Source: Alternaria dauci
Taxonomy: Eukaryota; Ascomycota; Dothideomycetes; Pleosporales; Pleosporaceae
DNA length: 64,000 bases
Assembly (NCBI RefSeq): GCF_042100115.1
Contig: NC_091277.1
Location: 1,302,001-1,366,000 of the forward strand
Direction: 5' to 3'
The position numbers and the translations under genes were made by a program. Each line of letters begins with the position of its first letter. Position 1 is the first letter of the stretch. This document shows positions 45,101 through 55,363 of this stretch, one piece after another. A model generated the notes under the pieces. It had not been told where the DNA came from. It worked only from the letters and a program-made list of their open reading frames with translations, and did not search any database.

Positions 45101-45474
45101 TTCTACAATCGCTTGATCTCAAGGGCGCTGACAGCGTCAAAGAAGCTGCGATCGGCACGCTTACCTCTACGCTTGTTGAGAAGCCTGAAGTTCTCGAGGA
45201 ACATGCTGGTGCGCTGATTTCTCGTCTTCTTACCAATGCTACTGTTACCAAGGAGAACAAGGCTATGCCACCACCGCCAGCAGTCAGAGTGGCGGCGTTG
45301 AAGTGTTTGCATCTGGTGGCAGAGAAGTTCAAGGAGGATAGGATAATAGGGTATAGGAGAGAAGTTGTAAGGCGACTCATTGCTGCGCTGGATGATGGGA
45401 AGAGAGAGGTTAGGAGCGCGGCGGTGAAATGCCGGGCGAAGTGGTTACTGACTGACGAGCCGGATGATGAATAG
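42138..45474 (+). CDS. MMS19 (MET18): Mms19/Met18, cytosolic Fe-S cluster targeting factor
   Basis: Four exons, 42138-42219, 42276-42365, 42417-42479 and 42638-45474 (introns 56, 51 and 158 nt), give 1023 residues. The splices restore a continuous Mms19 N-terminus: KLISVVTDLGEFLNSEDG, then TMSYLAEVLASVPQKVLSLQ, then LLCDFILSRTEDNEGLGSCA. The rest is an all-helical HEAT-repeat protein, ending in the C-terminal repeats (ALKCLHLVAEKF, EVVRRLIAALDDGKREVRSAAVKCRAKW) that bind the rest of the CIA complex. Mms19 hands 4Fe-4S clusters to DNA polymerases, helicases such as XPD/Rad3 and primase, and so affects repair and transcription. Its length matches yeast and human proteins. Three short early exons make the start easy to misplace at the in-frame Met at 42712. 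Confidence 0.95.
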
Positions 45475-45650
45475 ACGGTAGACATAGCAGGAAATGTATA
45501 GACTGTGAGGGTTGCTCTGAACAATTAGACTTTTGAGACGCCTATGACTTGCTACAAACGTGCAGAATGGTATAGTCTCGCCCAACATTCTAACGCCGAA
45601 AAGTGCCTTTAACGCCACCCATGCAATTACATCTCGTGCCTTGTTACATT

Positions 45651-46687
45651 TCATACCCTGACCTTTTTGGGCGTCTTCTCCTCATCCTCGCCTTCACTTG
45701 CCGTGTCCTCGACACCAACCTCCTCATCCTCGTCGTCGTTCCTTCCTCGCTTGAGACCCTTCATCTTCCTTGTCTGCAGATTGGCAAAGTCTTGCTTGCC
45801 AACGTGGATCTTACCCGTCTTGTCACCCATGATATCAGTGTCGATGTTCTTCTTCGTCCGCGGCTCAGCGCCCTTTGGCTTCTTGAGTGATTCCTTGAGC
45901 ATGTCCGGATCAGGGAACATTTCGCGGCCGAGGGTAAAGTCCATGCGCGGACCCATCTCCTCGACTTCGATGCGTGGCAGCTTTTGACCTGAGCGCTTGG
46001 TGCGGAGGAGGTAGAAGCGGAGCTTTATTTGCGGGTTAGGGAGTGCATCGGTGGGTTCTTCGGCGGAGATGGAGATGAGGTACTGGAGGCCCTCGACGTC
46101 GACTTCGGTCGCATCCTGGCCCTTGAACAGATCGATGAACAAGCTCTTTGCTAGGGTGTACTTTGTCTGGTTGGGGTCTTCGAAGACGGTGCCGTGGAAG
46201 CTGATCAGTGGCTTCAGGCCGATTGACGGCTTCTTGTTCTTGAACTGCTGAAGGGTGCGGAAGGTCTCTGGATTGATGTACAGCTCCAGCATATCCAGCA
46301 TCTTGTATGAAAAGGTTCGTGCCAACGTCAAGCAGTGCGGTCGCTTCTTGGAGTGCAGGGACAGGACGAGGAGCGAGGTATCGTTCTTCTGGGAGAAGAA
46401 CTCGAGCGAAGAAGCATCATCGAAGGGGTGGATATCGTTCTTCTTGGTGAAACGCTCAATAAAGGGTCGCTTGATAGTGCAGAGATCGGCGACGGCGAGC
46501 TTGAGGATCTGAGACGTCTTCTGGCCAGAGACGAAGAGCGTCGTCTTTGGGTTCTCGTTCTGCTGCGGTTCGCGCTTTGCCATTGCGCGCTTGGCGCGAG
46601 CATTCTTTGGTTTCCTAGACAGTCATATTAGGATCGCCTACACGTGGAGAAGGTGCATCTCTCGTCTACGTACACTGCCTTGATCAT
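45651..46687 (-). CDS. RPF2: Ribosome production factor 2 (Brix domain)
   Basis: Two exons, 46687-46674 and 46614-45651, give 325 residues. Exon 1 is only 14 nt and encodes MIKA plus two bases of Val; the join yields MIKAVKPKNARAKRA, a well-conserved Rpf2 start. The Brix domain follows (TTLFVSGQKTSQILKLAVADLCTIKRP ... FSYKMLDMLELYINPETF ... GLKPLISFHGTVFE). The C-terminal tail has an acidic run (DDEDEEVGVEDTASEGEDEE) and a basic end. With Rrs1, Rpf2 brings the 5S RNP into pre-60S particles in the nucleolus. The start used by naive callers (ATG at 46583) would remove the conserved first 15 residues. Confidence 0.95.
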
Positions 46688-46983
46688 CTTGTCGTTGTTA
46701 ATCTGCGTGGTTTGCTGATGCCGAAATCTTGGCTAACAAAAAAAGTCCGGGGCTCATCGGCGCCGGGGAGACTATTGGCCGATCTGATAACCAAGCGGCA
46801 ATGGCGGGGTGATTCCGCAATTCGGCCCTCTGACGTGATTTCACAGGCTGTTTCCTCGGGGGGCGGCGACGAAATATTAATCAGACCATATACACTCCTT
46901 CGAGAACACCAAGCAGCCTCCCTACCCACATCCACCGCACGCGTCCAATCGCCCTCCACGTCTCGGCACACAACATCAACACA
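46688..46983. promoter_or_regulatory. Divergent promoter RPF2/GRX with Sre1/SreA-type GATA site and CCAAT box
   Basis: GATCTGATAA at 46781-46790 matches exactly the consensus (G/A)ATC(T/A)GATAA reported for the fungal iron-responsive GATA repressors (Sre1 in Histoplasma, SreA in Aspergillus). An inverted CCAAT (ATTGG) lies just upstream at 46774-46778. The GATA site is 194 bp before the glutaredoxin ATG and about 94 bp from the RPF2 ATG. Confidence 0.55.
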
Positions 46984-47933
46984 ATGGCTACCATGCAGGA
47001 GATGACGGATGAATCGGCCTTCCAGTCGACCATCTCCGCGCTTCCGCCGTCCACTCTCGCCGTCATCTACTTCCACGCACCATGGGCCAAGCCATGCGAG
47101 CAGATGGGAGTCATCCTGAAGACGCTCGCCAGCACATACCCCGCCGATGCGCCCATAAAATTCCTCTCGCTCAATGCCGAAGACCTGCCCGACATCTCTG
47201 AGCAATACGATGTCACCGCCGTCCCCTATATCGTTCTGCAGAAAGATGGCAAGACCTTGGAGACAGTCTCGGGCTCAGACGCATCCAAGGTACGGGCAGC
47301 AGTCGAGAAGTACGCTGGTGCCGGCAGCGGCCAGTCGTCCAGTCTACCACCAGCGCAAACCGTCACACGACCGCAGGAGAACGGTGACAGCGCGGGAAAG
47401 AGCCTCGCCGGCTATGCGCCTAGCGCACAGGACCCCAAGACCGCGCCCGAATACAGCGCCAGCGAGCACCGAGAAGGCGAGCAGCAGACAAACAAGGATG
47501 AGCTACACCAGAGATTAAGTGAGCTCGTCAAGGCAGCACCAGTCATGTTGTTCATGAAGGGTACACCAAGCTCGCCCCAGTGCGGCTTCAGCCGACAGAC
47601 AGTGGCAATCCTACGCGAAAAGGGCATCAGGTATGGCTTCTTCAACATCTTGGCCGACGACGAGGTGCGACAAGGACTCAAGGAGTTTGCCGACTGGCCG
47701 ACTTTCCCACAACTCTGGGCAGATGGCGAGCTAGTAGGCGGTCTTGACATCGTAAGTGCATTACCCTGTTGGCGTGAGCAGTGTGCCTTTGCGCATCTAT
47801 GATAGATCCGCATGGCACTGAATAACCTCGAGCATACACATATACTAACAATTCACAGGTTAGGGAAGAATTCGAAAACGACCCCGAGTTCCTTTCGCAG
47901 CACGCCGCCAACGCACCCAAGACAGCAGCCTAG
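46984..47933 (+). CDS. Multidomain monothiol (CGFS) glutaredoxin, Grx3/Grx4/GrxD type
   Basis: Two exons, 46984-47751 and 47859-47933 (107-nt intron), give 280 residues. An N-terminal thioredoxin-like domain (1-110) has WAKPC at 34-38 in place of the redox WCxxC. A Ser/Pro/Glu-rich linker (about 112-170) precedes the glutaredoxin domain, which carries the invariant active site CGFS at 200-203 in KGTPSSPQCGFSRQTVAIL, then WPTFPQLWADGELVGGLDI. Exon 2 supplies the last 24 residues. These proteins bind 2Fe-2S clusters with glutathione and signal iron status to regulators such as SreA and HapX (family knowledge). The promoter has a perfect Sre1/SreA-type site. A second in-frame ATG is at 46993 and could be the true start. 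Confidence 0.94.
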
Positions 47934-49622
47934 GTGGCTTCCCGTGCTCAAATACGCCATGATGATCAGATCCCAATAAACGGGAGAAGCGAATGGAGAA
48001 TCCGAGGCTTGCGAAAGGGATGTTGGACCGGCATCGCCAAATCACGACGATCATGAAAGTAACGTCTTGTATAAATGACACATCTAAACAAACGAATGTC
48101 TTGGTGGGCTTGACTCTAGGTACCAGACGAGGATTCAAGGCGTACTCATAGACTTTCGTGGAAACGAAACTTTTGAAGCATGGTATTGTAGCGTTGGCGT
48201 GGGAGGTTGTGTATCCGGTTTGCAGTCTTCCCCAATACTAATTTTCTTGCTCATGTTATCCAAGTCACTTCACTCATGTCGAGACGATCAGTCCTAGACA
48301 TCTTTTCGAATTATACTACAAATAGGGATAAGGAGAATGGTGAAAGCTCGCAAGAGAGAGGCGCTTCGTCCATGACGCTGCGTCTCCGCATTTCGAAGAT
48401 TGTAATCGTGCGAAGCATGGAGTTCCGTATCTGCCAGAACAGCAAGTATCTCTACGTTTGAGGACTTCTGATACTTATTTAAACAGCTCATACAACGCTC
48501 CTATGATCTAGAGATGACTCTCCGAGACATGTTTCAAAGTCTACGTTGCCTTGCTGCACAATCAAAATTACCGCTCTGATGTATGTGGAGAAGACAATCA
48601 GCTCTGCCTTATATAGTAGAGTCCAGATTGTCAGATAATGGCAACATCATAGTAAAGTGAAGAAAATTCATGAGAGAGATCTTTCCCGTTTGTCCGCAAA
48701 TCTCAACTCAAGGATCGGCTCCGCTATTGTGGTGACTTGACTCAGAGATGTGTTCATGCGCTATATGCTTATTTATGCTGCCAGCATATATTCAAACAAC
48801 CACTTCAACTTCCTATGCGTCCTAAGCGTGTTTTCCTCGCCGACGAGGTTTTGAAGATCCTGAACCTACAACCTACTTTCCATGGAGAATATCGTCTATG
48901 ACGTCTGTGTCATGGTGTTAGAGGTATCTATTTCGAATTGGTCCATGGATACACCAAACTGCGTCGTCGTCTGACCTGATGGAGACTTCTTGTTTCCATG
49001 GTTTAGCTCAAAAAACAAACAATGGCCATGATCTACGTGTTATTGTGCATGGAGGGCCGGTCATATGCTACCCAACATGGGAATCGTGAATTGGGTACTA
49101 GGAAGATGCTAAAGTAGTGTTGTTGTTAGGCTGGCATGGAAGATCGAGCGCGCATTCGATGATGACACAGATCAGCGTGCCCCTGTGCCGACGCGGTTCC
49201 CCGCCCGTCTTTGCCTCGAATTTAACCTTCACCGCAACAATCTTTTTCCATCGTAGATCGTCAAGGCTTATAGAGAGGTTCTAGTCTGGGCATTTACAGG
49301 CTTTGGACAGCGCTGCACACCATGGTTGTCTCATACCTGGCTCCAGAGTTGTATGCAGGGTCAGCAGTAGTACACCTTCAACCACGCTTCGGACTCCGAG
49401 ACTAATCACGGCACGTCGATGGTATGCCGTAGACATGGTACGGTTTTATTTGAGGTGTCAGCCTGTCTTAGTATGATCTGCTTGCAACCACGTCTATTGT
49501 ACACCCATTTACCGTCTTAAATCCGCTCCATCGCTTTCTGAAGCTATCGCTCACAGCACACAACCTTGGAATCTATTGGCCGCGGCCACTTTCAGAGCGA
49601 CACGCGACAGATAAGCCACAAC
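47934..49622. other. Long intergenic region, no gene seen
   Basis: 1.7 kb between two plus-strand genes. Only short frames without motifs. Moderately AT-rich around 48.2-48.9 kb. No repeat, RNA gene or mobile-element end is recognised. Confidence 0.5.
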
Positions 49623-50483
49623 ATGCCTTCAACATACTCACAACCAGTTTCAAAGATCCCTCCGACGAAGCCCGATACGAGGTCTCTCCCTCGAATCCTC
49701 TGCCTGCACGGCGGCGGCGTTAATGCCGCCATCTTCAAAGCGCAATCGCGATCCCTCATACGCCACCTTCAGCACTCCTTTCGCCTCGTATGGGCTGACG
49801 GCCCCTTCTTCTGCGATCCCCACTCAGACATTATCGGCGTATACAGTGACTACGCACCTTTTCGGCGCTGGCTACGATGGCTTCCCGAACACCCTGAAAT
49901 TGATGAGGATACCTGCATAGAAGAGATTGGGTATGCGATGCGAACAGCGATGGAAGACGATGATCGGGAAGGCGGCACAGGCGAGTGGGTAGGCTTGATG
50001 GGCTTTAGTCAAGGCGCAAAGCTGTCTGCAAGCCTACTGCTTGAACAGCAAGCCAGGGAAACCCAAGCCCGCAAAGAAGGAACAAAGATTGCTTCTGGTC
50101 TGACAGGGATCCCAGGGATAAGGTGGAGATTCGGAATATTACTAGCCGGCCGGGCGCCGTTGAGCAACCTCAACCCTGAGCTGATGAAGAGCGAAGCACT
50201 CGTGAGTGCGGGCGACATCTCGGAAGGGTTCCAGTTCTGTAAAGAGGTCGACGAGGAGGCCACGCTGCACAAACCAACGCTACATGTCCACGGCATGGCA
50301 GACCCGGGACTCCATCTCCATCGAAAACTATTACACGAATATTGCGAGGACTGTACGGTGACATTGGTTGAATGGGAGGGCGCGCATCGGATACCACTCA
50401 AGAGTATGGACGTGGATCGGGTAGTTGACGCGATATACGATATAGCTGAGATGACTGGGGTCAAGGTTTTGAGGACTGTTTGA
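49623..50483 (+). CDS. FSH1-family serine hydrolase
   Basis: Single exon of 286 residues from the ATG at 49623; an in-frame TTG upstream is not used. Alpha/beta-hydrolase features: RILCLHGGGVNAAIFKAQ near the start (oxyanion region), nucleophile elbow GFSQGAK with S129, an acidic residue in HGMADPGLHLH, and the catalytic His in EGAHRIPL. The family includes yeast Fsh1-3 and hydrolases found in some polyketide clusters. The insertion with SGLTGIPGIRWRFGILLAGRAP is typical of the fungal branch. The neighbouring convergent MFS gene is a DHA1 transporter, but no synthase is present, so I do not call a cluster. Confidence 0.88.
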   Translation: MPSTYSQPVSKIPPTKPDTRSLPRILCLHGGGVNAAIFKAQSRSLIRHLQHSFRLVWADGPFFCDPHSDIIGVYSDYAPFRRWLRWLPEHPEIDEDTCIEEIGYAMRTAMEDDDREGGTGEWVGLMGFSQGAKLSASLLLEQQARETQARKEGTKIASGLTGIPGIRWRFGILLAGRAPLSNLNPELMKSEALVSAGDISEGFQFCKEVDEEATLHKPTLHVHGMADPGLHLHRKLLHEYCEDCTVTLVEWEGAHRIPLKSMDVDRVVDAIYDIAEMTGVKVLRTV

Positions 50484-51333
50484 GTTCACGAGAGGGCAAT
50501 TTCTGCGGCATCGCTGTTACTGTGTTCGGCCAATACCACTAGACGTAATTTTTGAACATTCATTTCTTCCTTACTATATGTGTATGCACAAAGACTCTAG
50601 GCACTAGATATGTGGCAATGACCAAGCGCAATACATTGACAACAATCAAAGCTTCTCACGTGTTACTCGGCGTGCAACTGTATTTACCCCCAGGTACAAA
50701 CATAGACATAGTTAGGTGTTGTATTGTGGGGAGATGGGGAAAGGAAGGCGAAGGTACGCTGGAGTGCTAGGTGCTTGACCTGGCTTAGCCATTGCAGCTT
50801 TCCTCTATCTATCCTGCTCAATGCGACTGTAGCCATGGCAGATCTGAACCAGTTGAAATTTGCTGCCCCGCCTGCGCTCATCTGAGGCAGCATATGATCA
50901 ATGATTCACGGATGACTTTAAGCATCAGATATTATGCACAGAACCGTATGTGGTAGGCTGGCAAAACATTCGATTGTCTAGGTAGCGTTGTGCTGAGAGA
51001 ACATTCTGCGCGCCTCCTGCGACATCTCGTCTGTCTCTTTGATCCTCGAATGCGCTTCTTCTGTCCGCTAAGCCGGGTGGTCTCGAGACTGGTCGCGTAA
51101 ACAACAAGTGTTACGGACAGCGAGAGGCCTTCAACAAGATCAGTCGCAGGCCAAGTGTGGCGAGCTGCATCCCAAAAACTCTGGGTGAAGCAAGTTCTAG
51201 TGTAAGATTGAACAGTAGCGACTCAACGAGAGCTGAACGAGGGCCTCAGATAGACGTTCAGTTACATACGAAGTGATGTGGTCTCGAGAGAGTTCCATAT
51301 ATATGTATATATTAGTACAGTAGACTAGTATTA
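50484..51333. other. Convergent 3' region
   Basis: 850 bp between the FSH1 and MFS genes; no gene recognised. Confidence 0.5.
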
Positions 51334-53024
51334 TCACATCGTAACCTCGTCTTGGTTTGCCTTGTTCTCCTTTTCTTCTCTCTTCAGCCTCGTCTTCTCC
51401 GCCAATTCTTGTCTCCACTTCATCCCATCTTTCATGATCCAAAAAACGACCCCAAGCAATACAGCCATTACCAGTGCTATGAACGTAAAAGCCCACCCTG
51501 GGTTCATAGCATGGCACATCGGGATGATTGCCGCCACACCGCCGGCACTCATCATGCACCTGGCAAAGTTGACCGCTGCTGTTGCAGCTGCGGGTTGATC
51601 ACGATGGAGATCGAGGAGCAAACCATTGGTGATGTTAAATGCACCAGTCACACCAAAGCCCATGATGAACAAGGCAACTTCCGGGCCAGCGATATGTGTT
51701 TGATATTTACTCGTCCAGCCGAATATCAGCACTCCGACCATACCAATAATGTGGCATGGAACCAAGATCTGTAGGCGAACGCGCTCGATGGGAAAGTTGG
51801 TGAGGTCTTGCTGTTTTCCTTTGGAGATGGTCATACCAACAGCTTTCGCATAGCGTCGGAAGTTCCAGTCAACAACCCGGCCCAAAGTGAGCGAGGCGAT
51901 AAGAGAGGCTACGCCACTCGAGATGTAGCAAAGACCGATGTGCAACTCATCAAGGCCATATGCCGCGTAGAACAGTTCTGGAATGGCGGAGATGGTGACC
52001 ATCTGACCCGTAAAGAAGAGGCCATTGTAGAGTAAAATGATTCCCGACTCTTTTTCAGCTAAGATGCGGAACGTTGCAAGTGGATTTGGCCAAGCGACCT
52101 TTGTCTTTTCTGGCTTGGGAGTGACCTCGTCGGGCGACAGCTTGGCGATCTTACGTGCTTGGATGCAGCTAATGACAGAGCGGTTGACACCCTGAGGAGG
52201 TATAGAGCCATTGCCGACGACTTTTCGACAAGTCTCAGGGAATAAGAATATGAATATTATGAGCAGTACTCCGGAGAAGATAGCTAGGAACCAGAAGATG
52301 GATCGCCAGCCCAGAAATCGTGCCAACAGCCCACCTATTGTCGGACCGAACGCAGGGCCCATCAATACACCGGCTTGTGCATAACCCATGTAGGTTCCTC
52401 GCTCGGCCGGTGTAGAGATATCCGCAACAACCGCCATTGTCAGCGCGATAGCAGCCGTGCCACCGACGGCTTGTACCATGCGCAGAATGAGAAGTGCAAC
52501 GTAGTTCGTTTGAAGTGCGAGGCCGATGTTACCGATGCTGTAGATCACGAAGCATATGATGAAAGTCAACCTTCGCCCGCTATTGTCCGATAGAGTCCCG
52601 AGGAAAGCAGGCGCTATAGCTTGGGCGATCTGAGATAGTCAGTCGCAGAACCGATGTCGGTAAACGCCACGTCGGCGAAGCCTGAGCTGTAGAGTGTCCA
52701 GCCGATTTCATACTGAGATTAGCTGTCTAGACGTACCATATATGTCGTGATCGAAATGTTGACCTGCGTCGGTGTGATGTGCAACATATTGGAGAGCAGA
52801 TTGAGTGCTGGAAGGAACATAGACGCGCCAAACGGTGATATTAGAGCAGAAATCGAAACAAGTAAAATGATCCATGCCTTCATGCCTTTGCTAAAGATAG
52901 AGTAGGGAGGTTCAGAAAGCTGACGATCCAGGTTGGCTTGCGGTCCATCTTTCTCGACGTCCATGTCCTGACATCTTTCTTTGTCGCTAGTAGCGTCCAC
53001 GTTATTGTCGCTCGTCGTGACCAT
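51334..53024 (-). CDS. MFS transporter, DHA1 (drug:H+ antiporter) family
   Basis: Two exons, 53024-52737 and 52629-51334 (107-nt intron), give 527 residues. A ~45-residue hydrophilic, Asp-rich N-terminus precedes TM1 (AWIILLVSISALISPFGASMF). After TM2, GTLSDNSGRRLTF is the MFS A-motif loop, and YAQAGVLMGPAFGPTIGGLL is the antiporter-specific motif C. The second half contains RVVDWNFRRYAK and the GCxLS-like end of DHA1-12 proteins. The C-terminus is Lys/Glu-rich (RLKREEKENKANQDEV). It probably exports a small toxic or secondary metabolite from the plasma membrane; the substrate is unknown. The intron splits the TM2-loop, joining TTYM to IAQAIAPAFLG. Confidence 0.92.
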
Positions 53025-53898
53025 AGCGAAGCTATTACAAGCCCAGCATATGGGGCAGAGTGATGTTGAACAGTGTATCGTGGCGTGGAATCAATGTCTG
53101 GGTCTGGGAGACGCGAAACTGAAAGAGCTATCGGCTGATCATGGGGGACGGCCTACCCTTAATCCATCTGGTCGCCTATCGAACATGACGCTAATGCCGG
53201 GAAGTGGAAAGGATGCCATTCCCCGTTGGATCCCCAACGTTGTTCACTCCAGGGTGGGAACGCGTATGAGCGAAGTGCTGTGTGCAAGCCAGGGAGCAGC
53301 TGGCCGATGTTGACCGACCGTTATGCAGGGTGGAAATATTGATTGAGACCCTGTATGAATAGATGTGCCAGCTTCGTTGTTGCTATGTCTCTGTGCCTAC
53401 TGTGCGCCTCTGTGGAGCGATGACGCACTTGTACAGGTCTTAAAAGAGGCTGGTGTGTTGGTGTCGGGGTGCGTATTCCGGGGATAAGGTGTCGGAGGAG
53501 CTACTTCCGGCGCGCGATCGGGAGTGGTAATGCCGAGGGTCATCACCCGCGGCAATGTCCAACCAACTCTAACAAAATGGATATGGGCTGATGTTCAGAC
53601 AGGCTTTCGTAGCAAAACCCTGCACAGAAACTCAGGTTGTTGTTTTGAGAGCGATACGCCTTGTCTCCTGCTGTGCCGCGAATCGTTCTACTCAAGGCTC
53701 CAGTGTTGGCATGGCACAAGTCAATAGGGAAACGCAATAGTCGGACCTCGATACTGGACATATGCCTATAATGTTTTGTACATACCACCCACGTTCTTCG
53801 TAAACTTCGTGAGTGCCCAACTCATTGAACGCCAACAATAGACTCTTTCTCGTAACATCGTAGCGGAATCCCTCTGGAGCCTCCGTTGGGCATGGTCT
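53025..53898. other. Intergenic between two minus-strand genes
   Basis: 874 bp forming the promoter side of the MFS gene and the 3' flank of the amidotransferase gene. Nothing else seen. Confidence 0.5.
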
Positions 53899-54995
53899 TT
53901 ATGTGTAGATGTCATCGTCGCCATGGAAGAACCTCAACACTGCTTTTGCGACAAGAAGACCGTCGTGCATCCAATCTGCTCTCTCGGCAGCCTGGTCCGC
54001 ATCCTGCTTGCTCACGCTCCCACTCTCGACCCGCATCTCAAGTTGCCTCTTAACGAGAGCCTCATCGAACTCCATGTGGCCCTGCGTGGTGAACAGCCTC
54101 TTGTGGATATATACACCCTGAACACCAGTGTGGTCACTGGTACCCCAAACGTGGATCTTGGTGTCCTTTGGTATCAAATCGGTCGTCTCGGTGGAAGGAG
54201 CGTTGACGACATGATCGAGATGCATTTGATGAAGATGGATCTTGGTCTCAGTTTCGGGCAGGTTGAAAAGATGGCGGCCAATGTCGGAGAGCTGGATGGG
54301 CTGGTGCGACAATTCCCACTCGCCATCCTTCTGTGGTTTTACAGTAGAACCAAGAGTTCGGCAGAGGATTTGGTGCCCGAAACATATTCCTGTGAAACGG
54401 ATGTCTGGACGATGTGTCCACACGTCTGTCATGCCATTAGCCATTGCCAAGTACTCGTCAACCACATATGCAGATACACACTTTTGATGAATTCAATGAG
54501 CTTGAGGATCCAAGGATCATCGCCGTGTGCGTCCCAGCAGCTTCCTGTTATGAGGATGGCGTGTATGTCGTCCCCAATCTCCTCTAGCTTCGGTATTGCG
54601 CCACCTTCTGGCTCGACCACATATTGCATAACGGTCTCGATACCGAGACTGGGTTTGTGCTCATCTCCAGCTTTCTTGAGAAGTTGACCTAGAACGACTC
54701 CAAAGGAGCCCGTCTCTTTTTGAGTGTCGGGATGTGTCTCATCAGTCTCAAGAACAAGCATGCGGACTTTGTCCGGATGGTCGGATAAAAGCGTTCGGTT
54801 TTGTGCGATTGGCGGTACCATTTTTGCTGTAGTCGTGTGAAATTGACGTGGTAAAGGAAAGAAAGAGCATTGTGAAGGGGTCAGTCTGAAAGTAGTAGCT
54901 TTATGTAAAGAGGGCCCGGTTAGTCTTTTGGGAAGGAGTGACGTCTGCCGAAGAAGGTTTTGCGCAGGAGTGACTACGCGTGCGGGCTTGTGCAT
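53899..54995 (-). CDS. Class-I glutamine amidotransferase-like protein, possibly with a mitochondrial presequence
   Basis: Two exons, 54995-54482 and 54425-53899, give 346 residues, or 288 if the ATG at 54819-54821 is used. The 56-nt intron has a GTGTGT donor, GCTAAT branch and GACAG acceptor; splicing joins LIEFIKN to VWTHRPDIRFTGICFGHQI, which makes the class-I nucleophile-elbow motif G-x-C-x-G-H continuous. The nucleophile Cys is in GICFGHQ. The His-x-Glu pair is in TTQGHMEFDE, completing the triad. The longer start adds 58 residues rich in Arg, Ser and Thr with PLPRQFHTTTAK, which looks like a mitochondrial targeting sequence. No GMP synthetase or partner domain is attached. Substrate is undetermined. 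Confidence 0.85.
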
Positions 54996-55363
54996 AATCA
55001 GGTCAAGTCCGAGGAATCGAATGCAAGTGACGAGCACCAAGACGCTGTCGACAGCAGTCTCATGTAGTATACTTCAGCGTCCATCTTGGCGTTGCTGTGT
55101 TTGGGGGTTCGATGACGACTTTGCCTTGACGTCGATGTGCTGTGGAGAGAGGTCAAGGCCCAAAAACTGAATTTTAACGTAATAGCAACGACTTAAAAGT
55201 CTTGGGAGCTCTGATGGATGCCGATGTACGGGCCCATTCGGAATAAAGCAGACGCTAAAACATGCAGGAACTGAGGATCGACGTGGCTGCTGCGTGGCTG
55301 AGCAAACTCGTCTGATTCGTCTGTTCTATCTGAGCGACTAATATCATGCTGTGGCTGAAATAT
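54996..55363. other. Intergenic between minus-strand genes
   Basis: 368 bp; leader of the amidotransferase gene and 3' flank of the aldolase gene. Confidence 0.5.

Noticed and set aside
49623..53024. FSH1 hydrolase plus MFS transporter as part of a secondary-metabolite cluster
   Set aside because: No polyketide synthase, NRPS, terpene or cytochrome P450 gene is present nearby; the remaining neighbours are primary-metabolism genes.
54426..54481. Frameshift in the amidotransferase gene
   Set aside because: The apparent frame change is explained by a 56-nt intron with a good GCTAAT branch and GACAG acceptor; the splice restores LIEFIKNVWTHRPDIRF.
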